Assembly: GCA_050949085.1 (NCBI GenBank)
Contig: JBMNFB010000001.1
Coordinates: 372,001 to 436,000, forward strand
From: JBMNFB01 sp050949085
Lineage (GTDB): Bacteria > Bacillota > UBA994 > UBA5500
DNA length: 64,000 bases
Reading direction: 5' to 3'
Below the pieces are notes generated by a model, which was not told where the DNA came from, searched no databases, and saw only the letters and a program-made list of their open reading frames with translations. Each line of letters starts with the position of its first letter. Position 1 is the first letter of the stretch. Of the stretch, positions 25,488 through 33,036 are shown piece after piece. A program made the translations under genes and the position numbers.

Positions 25488-26306
25488 ATGTCTCTAGAAA
25501 AGACTGTCGCCATCGTGACGATGATCTCTATTTTGCTGGCCGGTGGGGCGATGCCTGATCTGGCGTTGCCGGAGGGCAGCGGCGAGATTCAATGGCCTGT
25601 CGCCATGGCCGAGCCCATCGATCCTCAGCAGGTTGAACTCCCGGCAGAGCCGGATCCGCCAGAGGACGACGCCCCATCGCCTGCGTCCAGCGAAAAGATC
25701 GCCTATCTGACGTTCGACGACGGACCCGATGCCAGGCAGACGCCGCAGATCCTGGACATTTTGCGCCAGTATGGCGCCAAGGCGACCTTCTTTGTGGTGG
25801 GCAATCGAGTTCGCCTCTATCCAGACCTGGTGAGGCGCATCCGCCAGGAGGGGCATACCGTCGGCAATCACACCTACTCCCATGTCTATAGCGAGATCTA
25901 TCAGAACCCTACCGCCTTCATGTGGTCCCTTGAATACTGCAACCGGGCGATCGAGGCGGCCATCGGTGAGCGGACCATGTTTGTCCGCGCCCCTGGTGGC
26001 TCCATCACTGCCTCCGGATTTCGGACTCAGTATGGTCCGGTGCTGCACCGGCACGGTTACCGCTATTACGACTGGAACGTCGACTCGCAGGATGCCATCA
26101 ACCGCAAGCAGACTGCTGCCCAGATGGCTGACCGGGTGGTCGCAGCCGCCGCCCGCCTGAAGAACCCGGTGATCCTGATGCACGATCTGAATACGCCTAC
26201 AACTGTCCAGGCTCTGCCGCTCATCCTGCAGCGGCTGCAGGCTCTGGGCTATAGCTTCCACGCCCTCACGCTCGATGCGCCCCTGATGCAGTTTGGGGGG
26301 CGGTAA
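25488..26306 (+). CDS. Exported polysaccharide deacetylase (NodB family)
   Basis: 272 residues. An N-terminal hydrophobic segment (AIVTMISILLAGG) acts as signal or anchor, followed by a proline-rich linker and a NodB domain: TFDDGPD metal/catalytic Asp near residue 75, HTVGNHTYSH metal histidines, RAPGGS, and LMHD near the end. It should remove N-acetyl groups from peptidoglycan or another cell-wall glycan; in sporeformers such enzymes can act on the spore cortex. ATG 25488 or TTG 25482 are both possible with the GGAGGGG site at 25471. Confidence 0.9.
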   Translation: MSLEKTVAIVTMISILLAGGAMPDLALPEGSGEIQWPVAMAEPIDPQQVELPAEPDPPEDDAPSPASSEKIAYLTFDDGPDARQTPQILDILRQYGAKATFFVVGNRVRLYPDLVRRIRQEGHTVGNHTYSHVYSEIYQNPTAFMWSLEYCNRAIEAAIGERTMFVRAPGGSITASGFRTQYGPVLHRHGYRYYDWNVDSQDAINRKQTAAQMADRVVAAAARLKNPVILMHDLNTPTTVQALPLILQRLQALGYSFHALTLDAPLMQFGGR

Positions 26307-26312
26307 CCCCTT

Positions 26313-26808
26313 AGCCAGGGCACACCCCCTCTGGCCCGGGCTTCCCACCTCTGTCGGTATGAGCTCAACTCGACGGGGAAGCGGCAAAACTCACCCAACT
26401 AATGCAGGAAGTCTCTGGCGCCGGCTGACCGGGAATATGTGTCACACTCTTTCTGGCTGCCAACAAGGGCTCGAACAGTTGCCGCTTCTGTCCCCGTCTC
26501 GTTTCGCTCCCTTTAACAGCGTCCAGCCAATGGGCCCTCGGGGGTGATGCCCTGTCTTCGTTTACCGGAGCCCAGGCACACCCCTCTGGCCCGGGCTTCC
26601 CACCTCTGTCGGTATGAGCTCAACTCGACGGGGAAGCGGCAAAACTCGCCCCACAGTGGAAAAGGGGCGAGTTCTGGCCTGTGTTGGGGATCTGATCCAC
26701 CTGTTTCTCAGCTGCTGAGCGGGGCTCGTAGAGTTGCCGCTTCAGCAAGTGCGCAAGTACTTGCTTCCGTCTCGTTTCTCTCCTCTTGGCAATGCCTAGC
26801 CAATCAGG
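26313..26808. repeat. Two tandem copies of a ~256-bp long-hairpin repeat
   Basis: Unit 1 starts at 26313 and unit 2 at 26569. A 65-base block is identical in both (26328-26392 and 26583-26647). Each unit contains GACGGGGAAGCGGCAA near its left end and the inverse TTGCCGCTT...CCGTCTCG near its right end (unit 1: 26477-26503; unit 2: 26734-26775), so each can fold into a long hairpin. The units fill the gap between the convergent deacetylase and M24 peptidase genes. No frame here looks coding. Origin may be a dispersed repeat; no transposase is present. Confidence 0.75.
26639..26673 (-). terminator. Terminator of the M24 peptidase gene
   Basis: On the minus strand AACTCGCCCC pairs perfectly with GGGGCGAGTT, followed by TTTGCC. 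It lies within the second unit of the 256-bp repeat; unit 1 lacks this hairpin. Confidence 0.6.
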
Positions 26809-28076
26809 TGCAGCTTCGTCTGTCTCCCGCCGAGAAAGTGAACCTGCCCGCCGCTGCAGAGCACGTCCTGCTCCAGGGCGATGCGCACCTCCTGCCCATT
26901 CCATTCCGGCACCTCCTGCCGGATATTCAGTTCCATCGCATGACAGGTGTCGCTGTAGAGCGGATAGTCGCCGCGCCCCGGTACGCCTTGCTGCATATCC
27001 CAGAGGCCGATGGTGGGACCGGCACCGTGCCCGTGATAGCCGATCGGATGGGTGTAGATACTGGCCTTGATCCCTTCTGCCTGGGCCTTTTCCAATGCCG
27101 TCAGCAGAATCTCATTTCCAGTGCGCCCGATAACCATCGCCTCAGCCAGAATGTCCTGCAGCCGGTTGCCGGTGGCCAGCGCTGCCTTTAGTCCTTCCGG
27201 CGCGTCCGTTTCGCCCAGCTTCAGAACATAGGCGTTCTGCTGCGTATCGGTCGCCAGCCCCAGATAGTGCAGGCCGAAATCGCAATGCAGCAGGTCACCG
27301 GGCAGGATCGGCGTATTGCCACTCACCTGGGTGCACCCTTCCCTCTGGATGGATACACTCGGCTGGAACCAGCAGCTCAGCCCCAGATCACTGGTGCGCT
27401 GGCGGAACCACCAGACCACGTCGCTGGGCCTCGTCACGCCCGGGTGGATCACCCTGCTGGAGAAGGCCTCGGCGATGATGCCGTGAGCAATCTGGACGAC
27501 GCCGGTATAGGCGGCCTTTTCGCGCTCGGTGCGCCTCTCCAGCCAGCCCAGGGCGAGGCGCTCCGCTCCCCGCAGCCGCAGGGATAGCTCCGGCCCCAGC
27601 GCCGCAACCAGCTGCAGATAGTGGGTGTGCGACAGCCCGTCGCCGAAGGCAAAATCCGCCGAGCAGTTGATGCCGATGCTGGCTGGATTGCGCTCGCGTA
27701 CGATGCGCGCGATGGCGCTCCACTGATCCTCCTGCTCTGGATCCCAGTCGCCTTTGTAGAACGGCGGCATCCCGTAACGGGAGACTGTCAGCGCTTCCAG
27801 TTCGCCGCCCTCCGGCAGATGGAAGACGAGGACAGTCATCCGGCGGGCGGAAAGCATCGTCGCCGGCAGCAGGCTGAGCATGACCGGATCTTCGTTGTAT
27901 TCGCGCCCGATCACCAGCCACATCTCCAGCTGCTCGCGCCGCATCAGCTCCGGCAGGACAGTATTCAGCCGCTCCTGCAGCCACTCATCCCGGATGCGGG
28001 CCTGCTCACGCAGGGGAAGAATCTTGTTCTCCCACTGGGAGGCGCCGGCGTGGCGGGTGTTCAATCGATTCAACAA
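26796..28076 (-). CDS. M24 family metallopeptidase (Xaa-Pro peptidase-like)
   Basis: 426 residues on the minus strand. It has an N-terminal creatinase-like domain and the C-terminal pita-bread fold with the five metal ligands recognisable: Asp in LHCDFGL, Asp in ATDTQQNAY, His in IGYHGHG, Glu in AMELNIR and Glu in ALEQDVL. Proline-specific aminopeptidase or a related creatinase-type hydrolase is likely, probably cytosolic. I choose TTG 28076 because AAAGGAG lies eight bases upstream; a longer form from ATG 28124 has a poor site. It is divergent from sigK. Confidence 0.82.
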   Translation of the reverse strand: MLNRLNTRHAGASQWENKILPLREQARIRDEWLQERLNTVLPELMRREQLEMWLVIGREYNEDPVMLSLLPATMLSARRMTVLVFHLPEGGELEALTVSRYGMPPFYKGDWDPEQEDQWSAIARIVRERNPASIGINCSADFAFGDGLSHTHYLQLVAALGPELSLRLRGAERLALGWLERRTEREKAAYTGVVQIAHGIIAEAFSSRVIHPGVTRPSDVVWWFRQRTSDLGLSCWFQPSVSIQREGCTQVSGNTPILPGDLLHCDFGLHYLGLATDTQQNAYVLKLGETDAPEGLKAALATGNRLQDILAEAMVIGRTGNEILLTALEKAQAEGIKASIYTHPIGYHGHGAGPTIGLWDMQQGVPGRGDYPLYSDTCHAMELNIRQEVPEWNGQEVRIALEQDVLCSGGQVHFLGGRQTKLHLIG

Positions 28077-28228
28077 GAAATCAGCTCCTTTCTGACCAGC
28101 GTATTCCCTTAGTCTCTTTGACATGGCGGGTTCAGTACCTGCCCCCGCCCGGCGAAAAATCAGTCACCTTTCTCAATCGTCTGACATAGATGTAGTACAG
28201 AGCCGTTTTTGAGGAGGTGACCCAACGG

Positions 28229-28978
28229 ATGTTAGGACTGCTGGCTCAGCTGATCCTAGCCTGGCGTGAACTGCAGCTCCTGGTCTCGTATGTCGGCAGC
28301 AACTCCTTCCCGCAACCCCTCTCGGAAGAGGAGGAGGCTCACTATCTCGATCTCTGGGAAACCCAGCGTGATGATAGTGCCCGCCACAAACTGATCGAAC
28401 ATAACCTGCGGCTGGTCGCCCATATCGTTAAGAAATATGAAAGCTCCGGAGAAGATCCGGAGGACTTGATTTCCATCGGCAGCATCGGCCTGATGAAGGC
28501 GGTGCGCACCTACCGGCGCGATCGCGGCACCAAACTGGCTACATACGCCGCCCGTTGCATCGAAAATGAAGTCCTGATGCACCTGCGCGCCACCAAACAC
28601 CCGCGACAGGAGGCCTATCTCCGCGAACCTATCGGCATGGACAAGGAAGGCAATGAGATCACCCTGATGGATACCCTGCCCACCGACGAAGATACCGTCA
28701 TGCAACAGGTGGAAAAAGCCCTCGAGCAGGATAAACTGAACGCCCTGTTGCAGGTGCTCACCAAGCGGGAGAAGCTCGTTCTGGAATTGCGCTACGGACT
28801 GATCGATGGTGTGAAGGCGACCCAGCGCGAAATTGCCCGCGAGTTGAATATCTCTCGCTCTTACGTGTCCCGCATCGAGAAGCGGGCCATCCAGAAACTG
28901 ATCACCGCGCTGGAGGCCGAGCGGCAGGCGTGGCTGGAAGAGCGGCAGGCGCCCCCGTCGCTGGATAGTTTGCTGTAG
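28229..28978 (+). CDS. sigK: Sporulation sigma factor SigK, uninterrupted
   Basis: 249 residues, very like Bacillus sigma-K: SNSFPQPLS after a hydrophobic pro-sequence (LLAQLILAWRELQLLVSYV), region 2 with HNLRLVAHIVKKYE and DLISIGSIGLMKA, TKLATYAARCIENE, and region 4 ending REIARELNISRSYVSRIEKRA. Sigma-K drives late mother-cell genes and is held as a membrane-bound pro-protein until cleavage, so the hydrophobic leader matters. ATG 28229 lies eight bases after GAGGAGGTGA. The reading frame is whole: no skin element interrupts it. Confidence 0.96.
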   Translation: MLGLLAQLILAWRELQLLVSYVGSNSFPQPLSEEEEAHYLDLWETQRDDSARHKLIEHNLRLVAHIVKKYESSGEDPEDLISIGSIGLMKAVRTYRRDRGTKLATYAARCIENEVLMHLRATKHPRQEAYLREPIGMDKEGNEITLMDTLPTDEDTVMQQVEKALEQDKLNALLQVLTKREKLVLELRYGLIDGVKATQREIARELNISRSYVSRIEKRAIQKLITALEAERQAWLEERQAPPSLDSLL

Positions 28979-29016
28979 CAGCCCTCGCGTGCTATAATGG
29001 CGCGTGAGGTGAGAAG

Positions 29017-29517
29017 ATGCTGGAATTGTTGCGGCCGCGGCTCTATGTGAAAAGCATACATCGCATCGACCTGGAGCGGCTCAAGCAGGCCGGCATCAAA
29101 GCGATCCTGGCCGATCTGGATAACACGCTGGTGCCCTGGGACAGCGATGAAACCAACCCGGAGCTGCTGAGCTGGTTGCGCCGCGTGCGGGAGGTTAGGC
29201 TGGAGATCTACCTGGTCTCCAACGCAGTGCCGCAGCGATTGCAGCACTTCCTGGACCTTCTGGGCGTCAGGGGTATCGCCAAAGCGGGGAAACCAGCCAG
29301 CGGTGCCTTCATGCGTGCTCTGAGGGAGTTGGGGTTACCGGCCAGCCAGGTAGCGCTGGTAGGCGATCAGATCTTCACCGATGTGCTGGGTGGCAACCGG
29401 GTGGGGCTCTATACGATCCTGGTGGTGCCCCTCAGCCGCAATGAGTTTATCGGCACGCGGCTGATGCGTCGCATCGAGCGTCTCGTGCTGAAGCGAATCG
29501 GCACGCCGGAGCACTGA
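29017..29517 (+). CDS. YqeG family HAD-IIIA phosphatase
   Basis: 166 residues. HAD motif I DLDNTLVPW near residue 33, motif II VSNA near 66, lysine motif KAGKPASGAF and motif III VGDQIFTDVLGGN. The family is a cytosolic phosphatase conserved in Firmicutes, often next to shikimate or ribosome-assembly GTPase genes; the substrate is unknown. A TATAAT lies at 28992-28997 and GAGGTGAG before the ATG. Followed by a terminator. Confidence 0.92.
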   Translation: MLELLRPRLYVKSIHRIDLERLKQAGIKAILADLDNTLVPWDSDETNPELLSWLRRVREVRLEIYLVSNAVPQRLQHFLDLLGVRGIAKAGKPASGAFMRALRELGLPASQVALVGDQIFTDVLGGNRVGLYTILVVPLSRNEFIGTRLMRRIERLVLKRIGTPEH

Positions 29518-29539
29518 CATCACATAATTGATGAGAACC

Positions 29540-29570
29540 GGGGAAGCCTTGAACGGGGCTTCCTTTTTTG
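29540..29570 (+). terminator. Terminator after yqeG
   Basis: GGGGAAGCC-TTGAAC-GGGGCTTCC with seven core pairs and a run of six T. Confidence 0.85.
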
Positions 29571-29692
29571 CTGCCCTGCCTGCGGGCGGCGCGTTTTTTC
29601 TCGCTGCCCGCGGCGCATCATGCATATTCCACTGGGGGATGAATAAGCTCACAGTATATTGTCCAGAATAGAATGGAAAGGAGTGGTAGGTG

Positions 29693-29917
29693 ATGCCCAG
29701 GGTAGTAGAAGTAGAACGGACCATTCCCGACCCGTTCCAGCAATCCCCATCCGGCGGGTACTTCCTGAAGACGATTCGCAAGCTGGTGAAGGAAGTGCGC
29801 GCCGAAGATCCTGGACTAAGGGATTGTGAGCTCTACGACATCCTCTTCCGCAAACAGGGGGAAAACATCTATATGCGCCTCTACTTCAAGACGCAGACCG
29901 CAAAACTGCAGCAATGA
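29693..29917 (+). CDS. Small conserved-looking hypothetical protein
   Basis: 74 residues, charged, predicted soluble alpha/beta, with an aromatic C-terminal strand (IYMRLYFKTQTAKLQQ). I do not recognise the family. It is supported as a real gene by a clear AAGGAGTGG site before the ATG, its own terminator, and codon use like the neighbours. It stands alone between yqeG and the pilus leader. Confidence 0.65.
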   Translation: MPRVVEVERTIPDPFQQSPSGGYFLKTIRKLVKEVRAEDPGLRDCELYDILFRKQGENIYMRLYFKTQTAKLQQ

Positions 29918-29950
29918 GCCTCGCGCTAGCCGCGAGGTGCTTTTTTTCTA
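29918..29950 (+). terminator. Terminator after the small hypothetical gene
   Basis: CCTCGCG (29919-29925) pairs with CGCGAGG (29931-29937); TTTTTTT follows at 29941. Confidence 0.8.
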
Positions 29951-29958
29951 GGAGATAC

Positions 29959-29987
29959 TTGACCGCTAGACGGATTTCTGCCATAAT
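29959..29987 (+). promoter_or_regulatory. Promoter of the type IV pilus operon
   Basis: TTGACC and CATAAT spaced by 17 bases, giving a start near 29994. The ten bases CCATAATCAT recur at 30021-30030, so a second start is possible. Confidence 0.55.
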
Positions 29988-29993
29988 CATCTG

Positions 29994-30221
29994 GAATATC
30001 TCTGCTGGGCGTTAGCTGCGCCATAATCATACCGGCAGGGACTCGATTTTTTCGGATAAAGCAGGAAATCTGACTACGTTCGGCTGATGATAATATCCAA
30101 AGGAACAGAATCGCTTAGTAATGTGGGAACGATGAGGCCTCACCTGTATCTGGGCACCTGGGTGAGGGGGAGTTGCTGGTGCAACCGATCACACACAATA
30201 CTTGTCGGTGTGATCTTTTTT
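29994..30221 (+). promoter_or_regulatory. Structured leader with intrinsic terminator before pilB (possible riboswitch, class not recognised)
   Basis: About 230 untranslated bases. Helices seen: GGATA 30054 with TATCC 30094; CCTCACC 30138 with GGTGAGG 30161; GTTGC-TGGT-GCAAC 30172-30185; and a terminator GATCACAC 30187 with GTGTGATC 30208 plus TTTTTT. The terminator ends 27 bases before the pilB start, so read-through must be controlled for pili to be made. I looked for the c-di-GMP class I and II, c-di-AMP, fluoride and ZTP signatures and found none complete. It could be a riboswitch, a protein-bound attenuator, or a constitutive partial terminator. Confidence 0.6.
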
Positions 30222-30248
30222 ATTGTTTTACCGTTTGGAGGGTTCTGA

Positions 30249-31910
30249 TTGATAAGGCGCAAGTTAGGCGAGATTCTGGTGGAGATGGGGGCGATCACGC
30301 CCGAACGCCTCAGTCAGGCGATGAGTGAGATGCCACCTACGAAGCGCATCGGCGATTGCCTCGTCGAACGCGGGCTGGTTACCCGGGCTGAGGTTACCGA
30401 GGCCCTGGCCCTGCAGTTCGGTGTGCCTTTTCGTACCCTGCGTGAGGTCTCTTTTGAACCCGAGGCGGTAGGATTGATTCCCGAGCAGGTGGCACGGCGC
30501 TATCAGGTGGTGCCGGTGCGAGTGCGGGGCGACCTGCTGACCATCGCCGGCGCCGACCCGCTGAATATCATGGCTCTGGACGATGTCGGCTTCCTGACGG
30601 GACTGCAGGTGGAGCAGATCCTGATGCCACCCGACGATATCGAGCGCGCCATTGAGCGCGTCTATGTCCGCGGCGAGTTTTTTGCGCCTAACCGCCCCCC
30701 ATCGGCGGGCGAAGCTGCGGCAACCGCCAGCGAGACAGCCAGCGATTCTGCACCTATCGTGCGCCTGGTGGATAGCCTGCTGGGGCAAGCCATCGCCGAC
30801 AATGCCAGCGACATACATATCGAGCCGCAGCGCGACCACCTGCGGATTCGCTACCGCATCGACGGGGTTTTGCACGACGTGAACCATCTGAACATGGAGG
30901 CCCATCCCAGCCTCGTCACGCGCCTGAAGGTGATGGCCGGTCTGGACATTTCCGAACGGCGTCTCCCCCTGGATGGGGCTATTCGTTACGCCCATCAGGG
31001 ACTGAGTCTGGACCTGCGTGTCTCCACCATGCCGACGGTGCATGGCGAGAAAGTCGTTATCCGCCTCTTTGACCCGCGGCGCAGCCTGCTGACCATGGAT
31101 GATATCGGCCTTTCACCCCGGCAGCAGGAGCTATTTCAGCTGATGCTGGATCGGCCCTACGGGCTGATCGCCGTCTGTGGTCCCACCGGCTGCGGGAAGA
31201 CGACGACGCTGCACGTGATGCTGCAGCAGCTGAATGATACCGCGCTGAACATCATGACGATTGAGGATCCGGTGGAAGCGCAGCTGGAGGGAGTTAACCA
31301 TATCCAGGTCAATCCCCGGGTGGGCCTGGGGTTTGCCAACGTCCTCCGCTCCGCCCTGCGGCAGGATCCGGATGTGATCATGGTCGGGGAGACCCGCGAC
31401 GCCGAGACCGCTGACATCGCGGTGCGCGCCGCTCTCACTGGCCACAAGGTGCTGACCTCGATGCATACCAACGATGCCCCTGGCGCTATCACCCGCCTGC
31501 TGGATATGGGGATTGAGCCCTTCCTCGTGGCCTCGTCGGTATCCGGCGTCGTTGCCCAGCGGCTGGTGCGGCGGCTCTGTCCCCACTGTGCGCGCCCCGT
31601 CACCTATTCGCCCAACTCGCCGGAGGCCGTGGCTCTCGGTCTGGAACCTGGTGAGTCGCTGCAGGCCTTTACCGCCGGCAGCTGTAGCCACTGCCACCAC
31701 AGCGGCTACCGGGGGCGGGTGGCCATCTTCGAGATGATGCTGGTCACCGAAGAGATGCGGGGTCTGGTGGCGCAGCGGGCGCCCCTGGCCGAGATCAGGC
31801 AGCTGGCCGTCAAGAACGGCATGCAGTCCCTGCGCCTGGATGGCCTGGGGAAGATCCGCGCCGGCGTCACCAGCGTCGCCGAGGTGCTCCGCGCTACATT
31901 CCAGGATTAG
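30249..31910 (+). CDS. pilB: Type IV pilus assembly ATPase PilB
   Basis: Hexameric ATPase that drives pilus extension. 553 residues: an N-terminal MshEN domain with two copies of the RxLGEILVE-type motif (KLGEILVEMGAITPERL and RIGDCLVERGLVTRAEV), then the GspE core with Walker A GPTGCGKTT, Asp box EDPVE, Walker B LRQDPDVIMVGETRD, His box, and the zinc-binding CPHC...CSHC pair. MshEN domains bind c-di-GMP in characterised relatives. TTG 30249 follows GGAGGGTT. First gene of the pil operon, after the structured leader. Confidence 0.95.
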   Translation: MIRRKLGEILVEMGAITPERLSQAMSEMPPTKRIGDCLVERGLVTRAEVTEALALQFGVPFRTLREVSFEPEAVGLIPEQVARRYQVVPVRVRGDLLTIAGADPLNIMALDDVGFLTGLQVEQILMPPDDIERAIERVYVRGEFFAPNRPPSAGEAAATASETASDSAPIVRLVDSLLGQAIADNASDIHIEPQRDHLRIRYRIDGVLHDVNHLNMEAHPSLVTRLKVMAGLDISERRLPLDGAIRYAHQGLSLDLRVSTMPTVHGEKVVIRLFDPRRSLLTMDDIGLSPRQQELFQLMLDRPYGLIAVCGPTGCGKTTTLHVMLQQLNDTALNIMTIEDPVEAQLEGVNHIQVNPRVGLGFANVLRSALRQDPDVIMVGETRDAETADIAVRAALTGHKVLTSMHTNDAPGAITRLLDMGIEPFLVASSVSGVVAQRLVRRLCPHCARPVTYSPNSPEAVALGLEPGESLQAFTAGSCSHCHHSGYRGRVAIFEMMLVTEEMRGLVAQRAPLAEIRQLAVKNGMQSLRLDGLGKIRAGVTSVAEVLRATFQD

Positions 31911-31964
31911 CCACAGGGTTTTTCTTTAGATAGTTTACTTTATCCTGAAGTGAGGTGACCTGCC

Positions 31965-33026
31965 GTGCAACGTCTTCTGGAGCTATTGCAGCAAGCGATG
32001 GAGTTAGGGGCGTCCGACCTGCACCTGACGGTGGGGCAAGCTCCCGCTTACCGGCTGGATGGCGAATTAAGGCTGATGAACCTGCCCCGCCTTTTACCGG
32101 CGGATACCAGGGAGATGCTGGACGAAGTCACAACCCCTGTCCAGCGCGAAGCATTGCGGCAGCAGGGCGACCTGGAGTTTGCCCTCAGCCTGCCGGGAGT
32201 GGGTCGCTTCCGGGTCAACGTCTATCAGCAGCGCGGCAGCATCGCCATGGCCTGCCGCCTGATACCCTTTCAGATCCCCAGCATCGCTCAGCTGGGTCTG
32301 CCGCCCGTAGTGGAGGAACTGACGGGCCGTCACCAGGGCCTGATTCTGGTCACGGGGCCCACCGGCAGCGGCAAGTCGTCCACGCTGGCGGCGATGATCG
32401 ACCTGATCAACCGCCGGCGCGCTGGTCATATCATGACCCTGGAGGATCCCATCGAGTTCCTGCATTCGCACAAGCTGTCCATCGTCAACCAGCGGGAGAT
32501 CGGCGTCGATACCCCGAGCTATGCGGCCGGCGTACGGTCGGCGCTGCACGAGGATCCTGATGTCCTGCTCGTGGGCGAGATGCGTGACCTGGAGACGACG
32601 GCAGCTGCCCTTAGCGCCGCCGAGACAGGCATGCTGGTCATGGCCACGCTCCATACCCAGGGCGCGGCCCAGACGGTGAACCGCATTCTTGACATTTTTC
32701 CGCCGCACCAGCAACAGCAGGTGCGGACCCAGCTCGCCCTCACCTTGCAGGCTGTCATTTCTCAGCAGCTGGTGCGCCGGGCGCAGGGGCCGGGACGGGT
32801 GCTGGCGGCCGAGGTGCTGATTATGACCCCTGCCATCCGCCATCTGATCCGCGAAGGCAAGGTGCAGCAGATCCCGTCTCAGCTGCAGACCGGCAGCGAG
32901 GTTGGCATGCAGACCATGGAGAAGGCCCTGCAGGACCTCTATCAACGCGGTCTGATCACGCAGGAGCAGATGAATTTCTACCTGCCCGAGCTGGGGTTGA
33001 TCAACACCCTGCTGGGGCGGGCGTGA
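31965..33026 (+). CDS. pilT: Type IV pilus retraction ATPase PilT
   Basis: 353 residues, the usual length. N-terminal ASDLHLTVG signature of PilT, Walker A GPTGSGKSS, Asp box TLEDPIEF, Walker B EDPDVLLVGEMRDLET, and the retraction-specific C-terminal region ending before ALQDLYQRGLIT. Lacks the zinc motif and MshEN domain of PilB. GTG start after GAGGTGA. Its presence means the pili are retractile, for twitching or DNA uptake. Confidence 0.95.
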   Translation: MQRLLELLQQAMELGASDLHLTVGQAPAYRLDGELRLMNLPRLLPADTREMLDEVTTPVQREALRQQGDLEFALSLPGVGRFRVNVYQQRGSIAMACRLIPFQIPSIAQLGLPPVVEELTGRHQGLILVTGPTGSGKSSTLAAMIDLINRRRAGHIMTLEDPIEFLHSHKLSIVNQREIGVDTPSYAAGVRSALHEDPDVLLVGEMRDLETTAAALSAAETGMLVMATLHTQGAAQTVNRILDIFPPHQQQQVRTQLALTLQAVISQQLVRRAQGPGRVLAAEVLIMTPAIRHLIREGKVQQIPSQLQTGSEVGMQTMEKALQDLYQRGLITQEQMNFYLPELGLINTLLGRA

Positions 33027-33036
33027 GGTTGGTACC

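Noticed and set aside
26293..27191. Plus-strand frames in the 256-bp repeat (26293-26547 and 26544-27191)
   Set aside because: They cover repeated hairpin DNA and the antisense of the M24 gene, and have no ribosome sites or motifs.
30121..30170. Fluoride riboswitch
   Set aside because: GATGAGGCC resembles its 5' half, but the CTGATGGCCTC-type 3' half is missing.
29994..30221. c-di-GMP class I (GEMM) or class II riboswitch
   Set aside because: The conserved GACGCAAAGC-type and tetraloop-receptor segments of class I and the core of class II are not present.
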